Positions 25,569-32,467 of a stretch of 64,000 bases of DNA are shown in pieces. The stretch spans positions 49,271-113,270 of the forward strand of contig JAJEJB010000005.1 of assembly GCA_022828135.1 (NCBI GenBank), given 5' to 3'. Position 1 is the first letter of the stretch. Each line of letters starts with the position of its first letter. Both the position numbers and the translations under genes were made by a program. Source of the DNA: Acidimicrobiia bacterium (GTDB lineage Bacteria > Actinomycetota > Acidimicrobiia > Acidimicrobiales > Aldehydirespiratoraceae). The notes beneath the pieces were generated by a model. That model saw only the letters and a list, made by a program, of their open reading frames with translations. It searched no databases and had not been told where the DNA came from.

Positions 25569-25575
25569 CCAGCCG

Positions 25576-26013
25576 GTGGCCGGGAGATCGGTGGACAAGT
25601 CTTGGGCTTCGTCGCCTGCCACCCGTAAGTCGATGCAAGGCAACCGAAGCCGGGACACCAAGCCCGAGTTGGCGGTGCGATCCGCCGTGCACCGGCGAGG
25701 TCTTCGCTTCCGAGTCGCGGCCCGTCCTGAGCCGGACTTTCCCCGCACAGCAGACCTAGTACTGCGCAAGAGCAGAATCGCGGTGTTCGTCGACGGCTGC
25801 TACTGGCACGGCTGTCCTGACCATCACACCAAGCCCACCACAAACTCCGAGTACTGGGCCGACAAGATCGCTCGCACCATCGAGCGTGACGCCGAGACCA
25901 CCGACTACCTCGAGCAAGAGGGCTGGACAGTCCTGAGATTCTGGGAACACGAGGACCCCGACTCGGTGGCCGATCGCGTGCAGGAGTCAGTCAGCTCGGC
26001 ACGGGGAGAGTAG
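25576..26013 (+). CDS. vsr: Very short patch repair (Vsr) endonuclease
   Basis: The 145-residue protein carries the Vsr core: MQGNRSRDTKPELAVRSAVH, GLRFRVAARPEPDFP, the catalytic aspartate region RTADLVL, FVDGCYWHGCPDHH with zinc and active-site residues, the YWADKI block, and GWTVLRFWEHE near the end. Vsr nicks beside T:G mismatches produced by deamination of 5-methylcytosine, normally next to a C5-methylase. The C5-methylase gene here is 3.7 kb upstream, separated by the DUF499 gene, which hints at an insertion between two once-adjacent genes. Start GTG 25576 was chosen over ATG 25564 because the latter lies inside the -10 hexamer. Confidence 0.9.
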   Translation: MAGRSVDKSWASSPATRKSMQGNRSRDTKPELAVRSAVHRRGLRFRVAARPEPDFPRTADLVLRKSRIAVFVDGCYWHGCPDHHTKPTTNSEYWADKIARTIERDAETTDYLEQEGWTVLRFWEHEDPDSVADRVQESVSSARGE

Positions 26014-26140
26014 GCGAACCGATCCCATCAATGTGCTGGTCGGTTGTCTCAGCCGTCATCGGATAGGGCCGCTCGGACCTCCTCCGGGCTGCCCGGCAGG
26101 ATTCCCAGGCCCGGGTCGGCGGTCGTGCCGAAGTGTGTCT

Positions 26141-26228
26141 CCCGCTCTTGTTCGCTGCGCTCACGGGCCGCTCGGGCCACGGCCTCGCCCGTATGGGCCG
26201 GATCCTGCGCCTACCCGGCTCGGCCTCT
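26141..26228. repeat. Dispersed intergenic repeat, copy B
   Basis: The 48-base core (26141-26188) is identical to copy C and differs by one base from copy A. The element ends in the shared GCTCGGCCTCT block at 26218-26228. It lies between convergent vsr and SDR genes, immediately downstream of the defence island. Confidence 0.8.
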
Positions 26229-26249
26229 ACGCCGCCCTCGATCAGAGAG

Positions 26250-27077
26250 TCAGGCGAGGCCGGCGAAGTCGACCTGGTTGGTTGTGTACCAGGCCACGAA
26301 CCCGTGGTCGGCGACCATGTTGTGGCCGTTCATGGCCGCGCTGGCGTCGGAGCCCAGCAGCACGAGCGTGCGGGCGATGTCTTCTGGGGTGAGGATGCCG
26401 GCGGACTGGTCCACCATCCAGTCGATGATCTTCTCGGTCATGTGGCGGCGGAAGTCGTGCAGCAGCGGAGTGTCGATCACGCCCGGGCAGACGCTGTTGG
26501 TGCGCACGCCGTAGTCGAGGTAGCTGCGGCGGGAGCCGTGCATGGTCCAGACCTGGGCCATCTCCTTGGAGAACTCGTACGGGGCGGGGTCGATCAGATC
26601 ACCGTGGTCCGCGATCCAGGCCAGCGCCTCGTCCCAGCCGTCTATAGCGATCAGCTCGAGGATCTCGGCCAAGTGCTCGGGCCAGCGCTGCCCGGCCACC
26701 GACGCGGTGTTGACGATGGCGCCGCCCCGGGTCATGGTGGGCAGCAGCTGTTCGCTGAGCCGGCGCAGGCCCAGGTAGTTGACCCGCAGCACGAAGTCGG
26801 AGGAGTGCACTCCGGCGACGCCCGCGTTGTTGAACAGCACGTCGGTGCCCGGGCCTATCGCCTCGCAGGCGGCGTCGATTGAGTCGGGGTCGCTCAGGTC
26901 GGCGGCCACGTAGGCGGTGGCCGGTCCGGTGGGCTCGTTGCGGTCGAGCACGGTCAGGTCGGTGCACCCTGCCTCGGCCAGTAGCTCTACCGCGGCCGCG
27001 CCCACGCCGCTGGCGCCGCCGGTGAGCACTACCTTCTTGCCCTCGTAGCTGAACAGGTTCGGTGACGGTCCGGGCAC
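26250..27077 (-). CDS. SDR-family oxidoreductase (3-alpha-hydroxysteroid dehydrogenase-like)
   Basis: The 275-residue SDR has VVLTGGASGVGAAAVELL near residue 17, ADLSDPDS, FNNAGVAG, NTASVAG and PYEFSKEMAQ as the YxxxK site. Like the SDR at 4986-5783 it has a long insert (PEHLAEILELIAIDGWDEALAWI) before the catalytic tyrosine and a CPGVIDTPLLHDF segment, typical of the 3-alpha-hydroxysteroid dehydrogenase/carbonyl reductase subgroup. It starts at GTG 27077 behind AAGGAG. It lies 39 bp downstream of the P450 gene on the same strand, so the pair may be one operon oxidising a steroid or terpenoid side chain. Confidence 0.82.
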   Translation of the reverse strand: MPGPSPNLFSYEGKKVVLTGGASGVGAAAVELLAEAGCTDLTVLDRNEPTGPATAYVAADLSDPDSIDAACEAIGPGTDVLFNNAGVAGVHSSDFVLRVNYLGLRRLSEQLLPTMTRGGAIVNTASVAGQRWPEHLAEILELIAIDGWDEALAWIADHGDLIDPAPYEFSKEMAQVWTMHGSRRSYLDYGVRTNSVCPGVIDTPLLHDFRRHMTEKIIDWMVDQSAGILTPEDIARTLVLLGSDASAAMNGHNMVADHGFVAWYTTNQVDFAGLA

Positions 27078-27116
27078 GGCGCAACTCCTTGTCGTCTCGG
27101 CTGGTGAGAAGTCGAT

Positions 27117-28331
27117 CTAGGCCGGAGTGAAGGCTAGGTGGGCTTCGAGCAGGCCGTGGACGAAGGCGTTGGGCATCTCCACTTGCGGCTCGCCCTCGAT
27201 GCGCTCGATGCGGGATACCCGCTCCAGCAGGCGCTCGAAGAAGATGTGGATCTCGAGGCGGGCCAGGGCCGCGCCCAGGCAGAAGTGGGTGCCGAAGCCG
27301 AAGGCGATGTGGTGGTTGGGACTGCGGGTGACGTCGTAGGTCTCCGGATCGCGGAAGTGGGCCGGATCCCGGTTGGCCGACGGGTACATCATGACCAGCT
27401 GCTGGCCCTTGCGGACGGTCCGGCCGCCCAACTCGGTGTCGGCGGTGGCCGTCCGGCACATGTTGTGGATGGGGGTGACCCAGCGGATGAACTCCTCGAC
27501 CGCGGTCTCGATGTCGGCCCCGGCCTTCAGCGCAGCCCAGGCGTCGGGCCGGTCGGCCAGGTCCAGCAGCGTGCGGGCGATCACGGTGCGGGTCGTCTCT
27601 GCCCCGCCGTCGAGCAGCAGCAGCGAGTCGGACACGATCTGGTCCAGCCCGAAGGGTGAGCCGCCCACCATCCCGCCGCCTTCGGACTCGACCTCGATCC
27701 AGCGCGACATCAAGTCGCCGGTCGGGCATCCCTGCTTGTCGGTGTACAGCTCCGTTGCGGCCACTGCGAACTCCAGCACCGCCTCGACGCCCTCCTGGCT
27801 GCGGTACCGGGGACCTCCGCCGGTGGCGATAGAGGCCTCCGACCAGTGCTTGAGCTTGGGCCAGAGGTCTTCGTCGAAACCCAGCACCAAGCCGATCATC
27901 TTGGCCGGCAGGGGAGCGGCCAGCTCGTTCACGATCTCGGCCCGGCCCCGCTCGATCACCGGATCTAGCAACCCGTCGACGGTGGCGGTGACGTGGCCGC
28001 GCCACCGCTGCACGGCCCGGGGAGTGAACCGGCGAGACACCAGCGAGCGCCGGGCCTGGTGCAGAGGGTCGTCGGTGCCGATGATCGACTGGTCGGCAGG
28101 GAGGTTGGGTCGGTAGCCGCCCTTCTCCCGGTCGGAGCTGATGAACAGCTGCTTGTCCGTCTCGACCGCGACGATGTCGTCGTAGCGGGTGAGCACCCAC
28201 AGCTCGTTGACGTCGTCCCAGTGGCACGGCGAGTTCTCCCGCAGCCAGGCGTAACGGGAGTATGGGTCGTTGACGTAGAAGTCGCCGTCGAGGATGTCCA
28301 GCGGCCGGGGATCGACGGGCGTGACGGTCAT
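27117..28331 (-). CDS. Cytochrome P450, CYP142/CYP125-like
   Basis: A 404-residue P450. The I-helix oxygen-activation motif is GGAETTR (variant of AGxxT), the K-helix ExxR is EFIR within VEEFIRWVTPIHNMCR, and the heme-cysteine loop is FGFGTHFCLGAALA. The stretch NMCRTATADTELGG closely parallels mycobacterial CYP142, a cholesterol side-chain (C26/C27) hydroxylase, so steroid or fatty-side-chain oxidation is a plausible role with ipdAB in the same window. ATG 28331 gives the usual P450 N-terminus; TAGGAT lies 10 nt upstream, and longer in-frame starts are unsupported. Soluble, needs ferredoxin partners not encoded nearby. Confidence 0.85.
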   Translation of the reverse strand: MTVTPVDPRPLDILDGDFYVNDPYSRYAWLRENSPCHWDDVNELWVLTRYDDIVAVETDKQLFISSDREKGGYRPNLPADQSIIGTDDPLHQARRSLVSRRFTPRAVQRWRGHVTATVDGLLDPVIERGRAEIVNELAAPLPAKMIGLVLGFDEDLWPKLKHWSEASIATGGGPRYRSQEGVEAVLEFAVAATELYTDKQGCPTGDLMSRWIEVESEGGGMVGGSPFGLDQIVSDSLLLLDGGAETTRTVIARTLLDLADRPDAWAALKAGADIETAVEEFIRWVTPIHNMCRTATADTELGGRTVRKGQQLVMMYPSANRDPAHFRDPETYDVTRSPNHHIAFGFGTHFCLGAALARLEIHIFFERLLERVSRIERIEGEPQVEMPNAFVHGLLEAHLAFTPA

Positions 28332-28359
28332 GGCGACCGTCATCCTAGGGTCGGCGTGG

Positions 28360-28755
28360 TCACGGGAAGATGCCCCGTAACACGGTCCACAACAGCAACA
28401 GGCCCGAGATGGCGAGCGGTATGGGGACGGCAATGATCAGAGCCCAGGTCAAATAGCGCACCCATGCGGGTCGATCGGCGAAGCGTCGATGATGGAAGGC
28501 AGCGTCCAGGCCCTCGGCCTCGATGTCGGGTCGCTCGAGGCCGAGCACATCGACGGCCAGGTCGGCGACCTCGGCCCGCACCACCAGCACTGCCAAGCGG
28601 TGGGTGACGTATTGAGGGGCGACATCGGTGGCCGGGTCCACCAGCACCGTGGCCTCGTATCCCGCTTCCCGTAGCCGGGCCGCGGCCACATTGGCCTCCC
28701 AGCGGCTGGGGTACTCGGCGATGGGCACCATGCCTGGGAGCGGTTTCACCCCCAT
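28360..28755 (-). CDS. Small protein with DUF2007-like domain and C-terminal TM helix
   Basis: The 131-residue protein (ATG 28755; alternative ATG 28731) has an N-terminal part, EYPSRWEANVAAARLREAGYEATVL with LAVLVVRAEVADLAVDVL, resembling the DUF2007 putative signal-transducing fold: two alpha-beta units with the EA...LREAGYEA pattern. A basic stretch (HHRRFADRPAWVRY) and one hydrophobic helix (TWALIIAVPIPLAISGLLLLWTV) follow near the C-terminus. It ends 29 bp before the P450 start on the same strand and may be co-transcribed with it. It is divergent from the ABC exporter. Function unknown; the domain call is by appearance. Confidence 0.6.
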   Translation of the reverse strand: MGVKPLPGMVPIAEYPSRWEANVAAARLREAGYEATVLVDPATDVAPQYVTHRLAVLVVRAEVADLAVDVLGLERPDIEAEGLDAAFHHRRFADRPAWVRYLTWALIIAVPIPLAISGLLLLWTVLRGIFP

Positions 28756-28778
28756 ATCGTGCCCGCTGCAGCCGCGGA

Positions 28779-28784
28779 TAGCGT
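28779..28784 (+). promoter_or_regulatory. -10 element TAGCGT, leaderless start of ABC ATPase
   Basis: TAGCGT is 7 nt before the GTG at 28792 and favours that start over an in-frame upstream codon at 28759, which lies upstream of the hexamer. Confidence 0.55.
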
Positions 28785-28791
28785 GCCGCGC

Positions 28792-29742
28792 GTGGGTCCG
28801 GCCGTAGCCGTCAGTGAGCTCGTCAAGGACTACGGCGCGGTTCGGGCCGTCGACGGCGTGTCGTTCGAGGTGGAGCGGGGCGAGGTGTTCGCACTGCTCG
28901 GACCCAACGGCGCAGGCAAGTCCACCACCGTGGAGATCCTGGAAGGGCATCGCACCCGCACGGCGGGCACTGTGCGAGTTCTCGACACCGACCCGTCGTC
29001 GGCAGGGGCCGCATACCGCGACCGGATAGGGATCGTGCTGCAGTCCTCGGGCATCGACCCCGAGCTGACGCCCCGCGAGGCGATCGACTATTACGGCGCC
29101 GCCTACTCGCGTCGGGTGCCGACGGATGAGCTGATCGAGCTGGTGGAGCTGGACGAGAAGGCTGACGCCCGCATCTCCACCCTGTCGGGAGGTCAGCAGC
29201 GACGTATCGACATGGCGCTCGGGCTGGTAGGCGACCCCGACGTGGTGTTCCTGGACGAGCCGACCACCGGCTTCGACCCCGCGGCCCGCCGGAGGGGCTG
29301 GGAGCTCGTCGAGCGGCTCGCCTCAGAGCAGCGGGCCGTGCTGCTCACCACCCACTACCTCGACGAAGCCGAGCATCTTGCCGACCGCGTGGCGGTGCTG
29401 GCCCAGGGCCGGATCGTGGCCGAGGGCACTCCGGCCGAGTTGAGGGCCAGGGCAGGATCGGCACTGATCCGCTTCGCGGTGCCCGACAGGGTCGAGCCGG
29501 TATCGGATCTGCTCGCACCGGTCTCGGGCGACATCGTCGGCCGGGGACGGCATGTGGAGATCACCACCGATACGCCCACATCCGACCTGGCTCGGATTAC
29601 GGGATGGGCGGCCGAGCGGGGATTCGAACTCGAGGGGCTGACGGTCACCACTCCCAGTCTCGAAGATGTCTACTTGAGCCTCGTCGCCGATGACGATGAC
29701 GACGGGGCCAAGGCGCTCGATGACGGGGACTCCCAGACATGA
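28792..29742 (+). CDS. ABC transporter ATP-binding protein (ABC-2 exporter type)
   Basis: The 316-residue ATPase has Walker A LLGPNGAGKSTTVEIL, Q-loop IVLQSSG, signature LSGGQQRRIDMALGL, Walker B VVFLDEPTTGFDPAARR and switch His in LLTTHYLDEAEHLADRV. A C-terminal extension (about 80 residues) ends in an acidic DDDDDGAKALDDGDSQT tail. This layout fits the DrrA/NatA-like group that energises ABC-2 permeases exporting drugs, lipids or antibiotics. The stop overlaps the permease start by ATGA. The start is set by the leaderless -10 motif. Substrate unknown. Confidence 0.9.
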   Translation: MGPAVAVSELVKDYGAVRAVDGVSFEVERGEVFALLGPNGAGKSTTVEILEGHRTRTAGTVRVLDTDPSSAGAAYRDRIGIVLQSSGIDPELTPREAIDYYGAAYSRRVPTDELIELVELDEKADARISTLSGGQQRRIDMALGLVGDPDVVFLDEPTTGFDPAARRRGWELVERLASEQRAVLLTTHYLDEAEHLADRVAVLAQGRIVAEGTPAELRARAGSALIRFAVPDRVEPVSDLLAPVSGDIVGRGRHVEITTDTPTSDLARITGWAAERGFELEGLTVTTPSLEDVYLSLVADDDDDGAKALDDGDSQT

Positions 29743-30551
29743 GGACGCTGTGGCGGTGTATCCGCATGCAGAACCGAATCTTCTGGCGGACACCGGTCGC
29801 GGCCTTCTTCACCCTGGTGTTCCCCATCCTGATGCTGGCGCTGTTCACCGCAATCTTCGGCAACGACGCCTTCGACACCGTCTACGGACGGGTCAACAGC
29901 AGCCAGTTCTACACGCCCGGTCTGGCTGTGTTCGCCGCCGCGTCGTCCACCTACACCGGCATAGGCATCAACCTGGCCAGCCGCCGGGAGTTGGGGATCC
30001 TCAAGCGGGTGCGGGGCACGCCCCTGCCGCCCTGGGCCTATCTCGGTGGGGTGGTGCTTTCGGCGGTCTGGATCGCGGCGCTGGGAGTGGCCGCCATGGT
30101 CGTTCTGGGGGTCGCGGCCTATGGCGTGAACGTCGAAGCGGCCAAGGTGCCGGCCATGCTCCTGACCTTCGCGGTCGGCTCCGCCTCGTTCGCCGCGCTC
30201 GGCTTGGCGCTCGCCTCAGTGGCTCGGTCGGTGGCCATGGCAGTGCCCACAGCCAACGCCACCCTCCTGCCGCTGGCCTTCATCTCCAATATCTTCGTCC
30301 CGTTCGGCAGCGAGACCCCCGCCTGGCTGGACCTTCTTGGGAACATCTTCCCCCTGAAGCACTTCGGTCTGGCCTTCGGCGAGGCCATGAACCCGTTCTC
30401 GGATGCCCCCGCCTTCGAATGGCACCGGCTCGGCGTGCTGCTGCTCTGGCTGGCGGCCGGTGCAGCGGTGGCCGCGTGGAAGTTCAGTTGGGAGCCGCCG
30501 GTGATCTCGGGCCGGTCCTCACGGCGTCGCCGCCGACCCGTCCCGGCCTAG
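29739..30551 (+). CDS. ABC-2 type transporter permease
   Basis: The 270-residue permease has an N-terminal cytoplasmic segment, MRTLWRCIRMQNRIFWR, then six hydrophobic segments, a large first extracellular part (FDTVYGRVNSSQFYTPG) and the RELGILKRVRGTPLPPWAYL coupling-helix region typical of ABC2_membrane proteins of the DrrB type. The conserved ISNIFVPFGS...LGNIFPLKHF follows before the last helix. It overlaps the ATPase gene by 4 nt and would form the membrane half of the exporter as a homodimer. No substrate-binding protein is present, so export rather than import is likely. Confidence 0.87.
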   Translation: MRTLWRCIRMQNRIFWRTPVAAFFTLVFPILMLALFTAIFGNDAFDTVYGRVNSSQFYTPGLAVFAAASSTYTGIGINLASRRELGILKRVRGTPLPPWAYLGGVVLSAVWIAALGVAAMVVLGVAAYGVNVEAAKVPAMLLTFAVGSASFAALGLALASVARSVAMAVPTANATLLPLAFISNIFVPFGSETPAWLDLLGNIFPLKHFGLAFGEAMNPFSDAPAFEWHRLGVLLLWLAAGAAVAAWKFSWEPPVISGRSSRRRRRPVPA

Positions 30552-30556
30552 CATCG

Positions 30557-30643
30557 CCCGCTCTTGTTCGCTGCGCTCACGGGCCGCTCGGGCCACGGCC
30601 TCGCCCGTATGAGCCGGAGTCGCTGGCCCTCCGCTCGGCCTCT
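30557..30643. repeat. Dispersed intergenic repeat, copy C
   Basis: The 48-base core at 30557-30604 is identical to copy B, and the element ends with GCTCGGCCTCT at 30633-30643. An 11-bp direct repeat, CTAGCATCGCC, flanks or overlaps the element at 30548-30558 and 30642-30652, as a target duplication would. The right-hand repeat also contains the -10 hexamer of the next gene. Confidence 0.8.
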
Positions 30644-30648
30644 AGCAT
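30643..30648 (+). promoter_or_regulatory. -10 element TAGCAT, leaderless start of alpha/beta hydrolase
   Basis: TAGCAT lies 6 nt before the ATG at 30655, at the very end of repeat copy C, so the repeat may carry or have displaced the promoter. Confidence 0.5.
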
Positions 30649-30654
30649 CGCCGG

Positions 30655-31557
30655 ATGGTCGACTACGACGAATTCGGGCTGTTCCACGAGAACGCTGCCG
30701 AATACGACCTGGAGTGGCAGGGCCCGCCGACTGTCCGCCGGGAATCAGTGGCGCTGCCGTCGGGGTTGCGACTGTCGGCGCTGGTGTGGGGCACCACCGA
30801 GCCGGAGTTGGTGCTGATCCACGGCGGCGCCCAGAACGCCCACACCTGGGACACCGTGGCGCTGGCTCTCGGACGGCCGCTGGTAGCAGTGGACCTGCCC
30901 GGCCACGGGCACTCCGACCACCGGCCGGCCCACAACTACGGACCCGCTTCGATGGCTGACGACGTCGCGGTCGCAGTCGAAGAGCTCGCGCCCAGGGCCG
31001 AGGCGGTGGTGGGCATGTCGCTCGGCGGTCTTACCGCCATCTGCCTGGCCGCCGACCACCCTCGTCTCGTGCGGCGCCTGGGGATCGTGGACGTGACGCC
31101 GGGCACCGACCACGCCAAGGCCGAGCCGATCATCGCCTTCATCGACGGCCCCGAGTACTTCGACAGCTTCGAGACGATCCTGGAGCGCACCATCGAGCAC
31201 AACCCGACCCGCAGCGAGTCGTCGCTGCGCCGGGGCGTGCTGCACAACGCCCACGAGATGGCCGACGGGCGCTGGACCTGGAACTACGACCGCACGCGGG
31301 ACTGGCAGACCGGCGACAGGGCCGAGTTGGACTTCGAGGGCCTGTGGGCGAAGGTCTCGGCCGTCACGGCGCCGACCGCGCTGTGGCAGGGCGGCGCATG
31401 GAGCGTGATCGACGATGCCGACGTGGCCGAGTGGATGCGACGGCAGCCCGGCACCGCCCATGTGGTGGTGGACGGCGCGGGCCACTCGATCCAGGGTGAC
31501 CGACCGTTGGAGCTCGTCGACTTGATCGAGGAGCTCCTGGCCCGGCCGGCCGGATAA
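30655..31557 (+). CDS. Alpha/beta-fold hydrolase
   Basis: The 300-residue protein has the oxyanion-loop motif LIHGGAQNAHTWD, the DLPGHGHSDHRP strand-turn, the nucleophile elbow GMSLGG (serine near residue 122) and the catalytic histidine in VDGAGHSIQGDRP near the C-terminus. The acid residue is probably one of the aspartates near SVIDDADV. Members include epoxide, ester and C-C bond hydrolases; the sequence alone does not choose between them. A separate unit from the ABC exporter, with the repeat element between. It is convergent with the Nudix gene across a long inverted repeat. Confidence 0.85.
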   Translation: MVDYDEFGLFHENAAEYDLEWQGPPTVRRESVALPSGLRLSALVWGTTEPELVLIHGGAQNAHTWDTVALALGRPLVAVDLPGHGHSDHRPAHNYGPASMADDVAVAVEELAPRAEAVVGMSLGGLTAICLAADHPRLVRRLGIVDVTPGTDHAKAEPIIAFIDGPEYFDSFETILERTIEHNPTRSESSLRRGVLHNAHEMADGRWTWNYDRTRDWQTGDRAELDFEGLWAKVSAVTAPTALWQGGAWSVIDDADVAEWMRRQPGTAHVVVDGAGHSIQGDRPLELVDLIEELLARPAG

Positions 31558-31584
31558 GCGGCGTGGTGCATCACGGCCCGGACG

Positions 31585-31633
31585 GTTCTTGACGTAGTTA
31601 GGCCGCCTGGAGCGGTACAACTACGTCAAGAAC
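31585..31633. terminator. Perfect 15-bp inverted repeat between convergent genes
   Basis: GTTCTTGACGTAGTT at 31585-31599 is the exact reverse complement of 31619-31633, with a 19-base loop. It sits between the stops of the hydrolase (31557) and the Nudix gene (31637). No T-run follows either arm, so it would be an unusual bidirectional terminator; a protein-binding or mobile-element role is possible. Confidence 0.5.
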
Positions 31634-31636
31634 GGA

Positions 31637-32407
31637 TCAGCCGCCGGTGTCGGAGTAGCCGGACTCGTCGAACAGGTAGCCGCCGGGGGTCATCTCCAGG
31701 CGGTGGCGGGGACCGGGCACCGAGGTATCGCCGGTGGCGTAGCCCGCGTCGCCGTGCCACAACGAGATCGGTCCGTGCTCGCCGTTGCCGATACGGGTCT
31801 CGTAGCGGCGGGGGCGGCGGCGGGCCAGGGCCGCGAGCGTCTCGGCCACGGTGCCGAAGCTGCTGAGGGTGTGCAGCGTCACCCAGGTGGGGGCGATCAG
31901 CTCGATCTCGCCGGCGTCGCGGCGTCGCATGGCATCGGCGGGTGTCATCCACTCGTGGTGGACGATCTCGCCGTCGTCGATGGAGACCTCGTCGGCGGGG
32001 GCCTGGGCCGCGAAGAACCACGTCGCGAAGCGCTTGGGGGCGATCGGCGGCGGGATCCAGTAGGAGAAGTGCACGAGGTCTTCAGGGTCGAGCACGATGG
32101 CGGCTTCCTCGTGGGCCTCGCGGGCCGCGGCGTTGCGGGCGGCCGCGATCAGGTCGCTGGTGCCGTCATGGTCGCCGTCGTCGATGCGGCCGCCGGGGAA
32201 CACCCACATCCCGCCGAAGGCGAGGCGGGAGTTTCTGCGCAGCATCAGCGACTCGGGGCCGTCGGGACCGTCGCGCAGCACCACCACGGTTGCGGCTGGG
32301 ATGGCAGGGGCCTCGCCGTCCCGCTCGAACTGTTTGCGCCACTCCTCGAAGAGCCAGACCTCCCGGCGGAACGCCTTCTGTGCGCGGTCGCTGATCGAGT
32401 CCGTCAT
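31637..32407 (-). CDS. Nudix hydrolase (NUDT8/NUDT19-like long form)
   Basis: The 256-residue protein contains a Nudix box in the form GGRIDDGDH...AARNAAAREAHEEAAI, with the catalytic REAHEEAA helix intact and an insertion between the glycine loop and the helix. Such insertion is seen in CoA/acyl-CoA pyrophosphatases of the NUDT8/NUDT19 group. The preceding SLMLRRNSRLAFGGMWVFPGG is the usual strand into the box. Members hydrolyse nucleoside diphosphates linked to another moiety; CoA derivatives would fit the acyl-CoA genes around it, but this is inference. It is followed upstream by a CoA transferase on the same strand (60 bp apart). Confidence 0.83.
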   Translation of the reverse strand: MTDSISDRAQKAFRREVWLFEEWRKQFERDGEAPAIPAATVVVLRDGPDGPESLMLRRNSRLAFGGMWVFPGGRIDDGDHDGTSDLIAAARNAAAREAHEEAAIVLDPEDLVHFSYWIPPPIAPKRFATWFFAAQAPADEVSIDDGEIVHHEWMTPADAMRRRDAGEIELIAPTWVTLHTLSSFGTVAETLAALARRRPRRYETRIGNGEHGPISLWHGDAGYATGDTSVPGPRHRLEMTPGGYLFDESGYSDTGG

Positions 32408-32467
32408 GTCGCTTACCTGATCACGCCTCTTGGGCGCGGGCGCCGGTCGAGTCCGCCTGGGGGCTGC

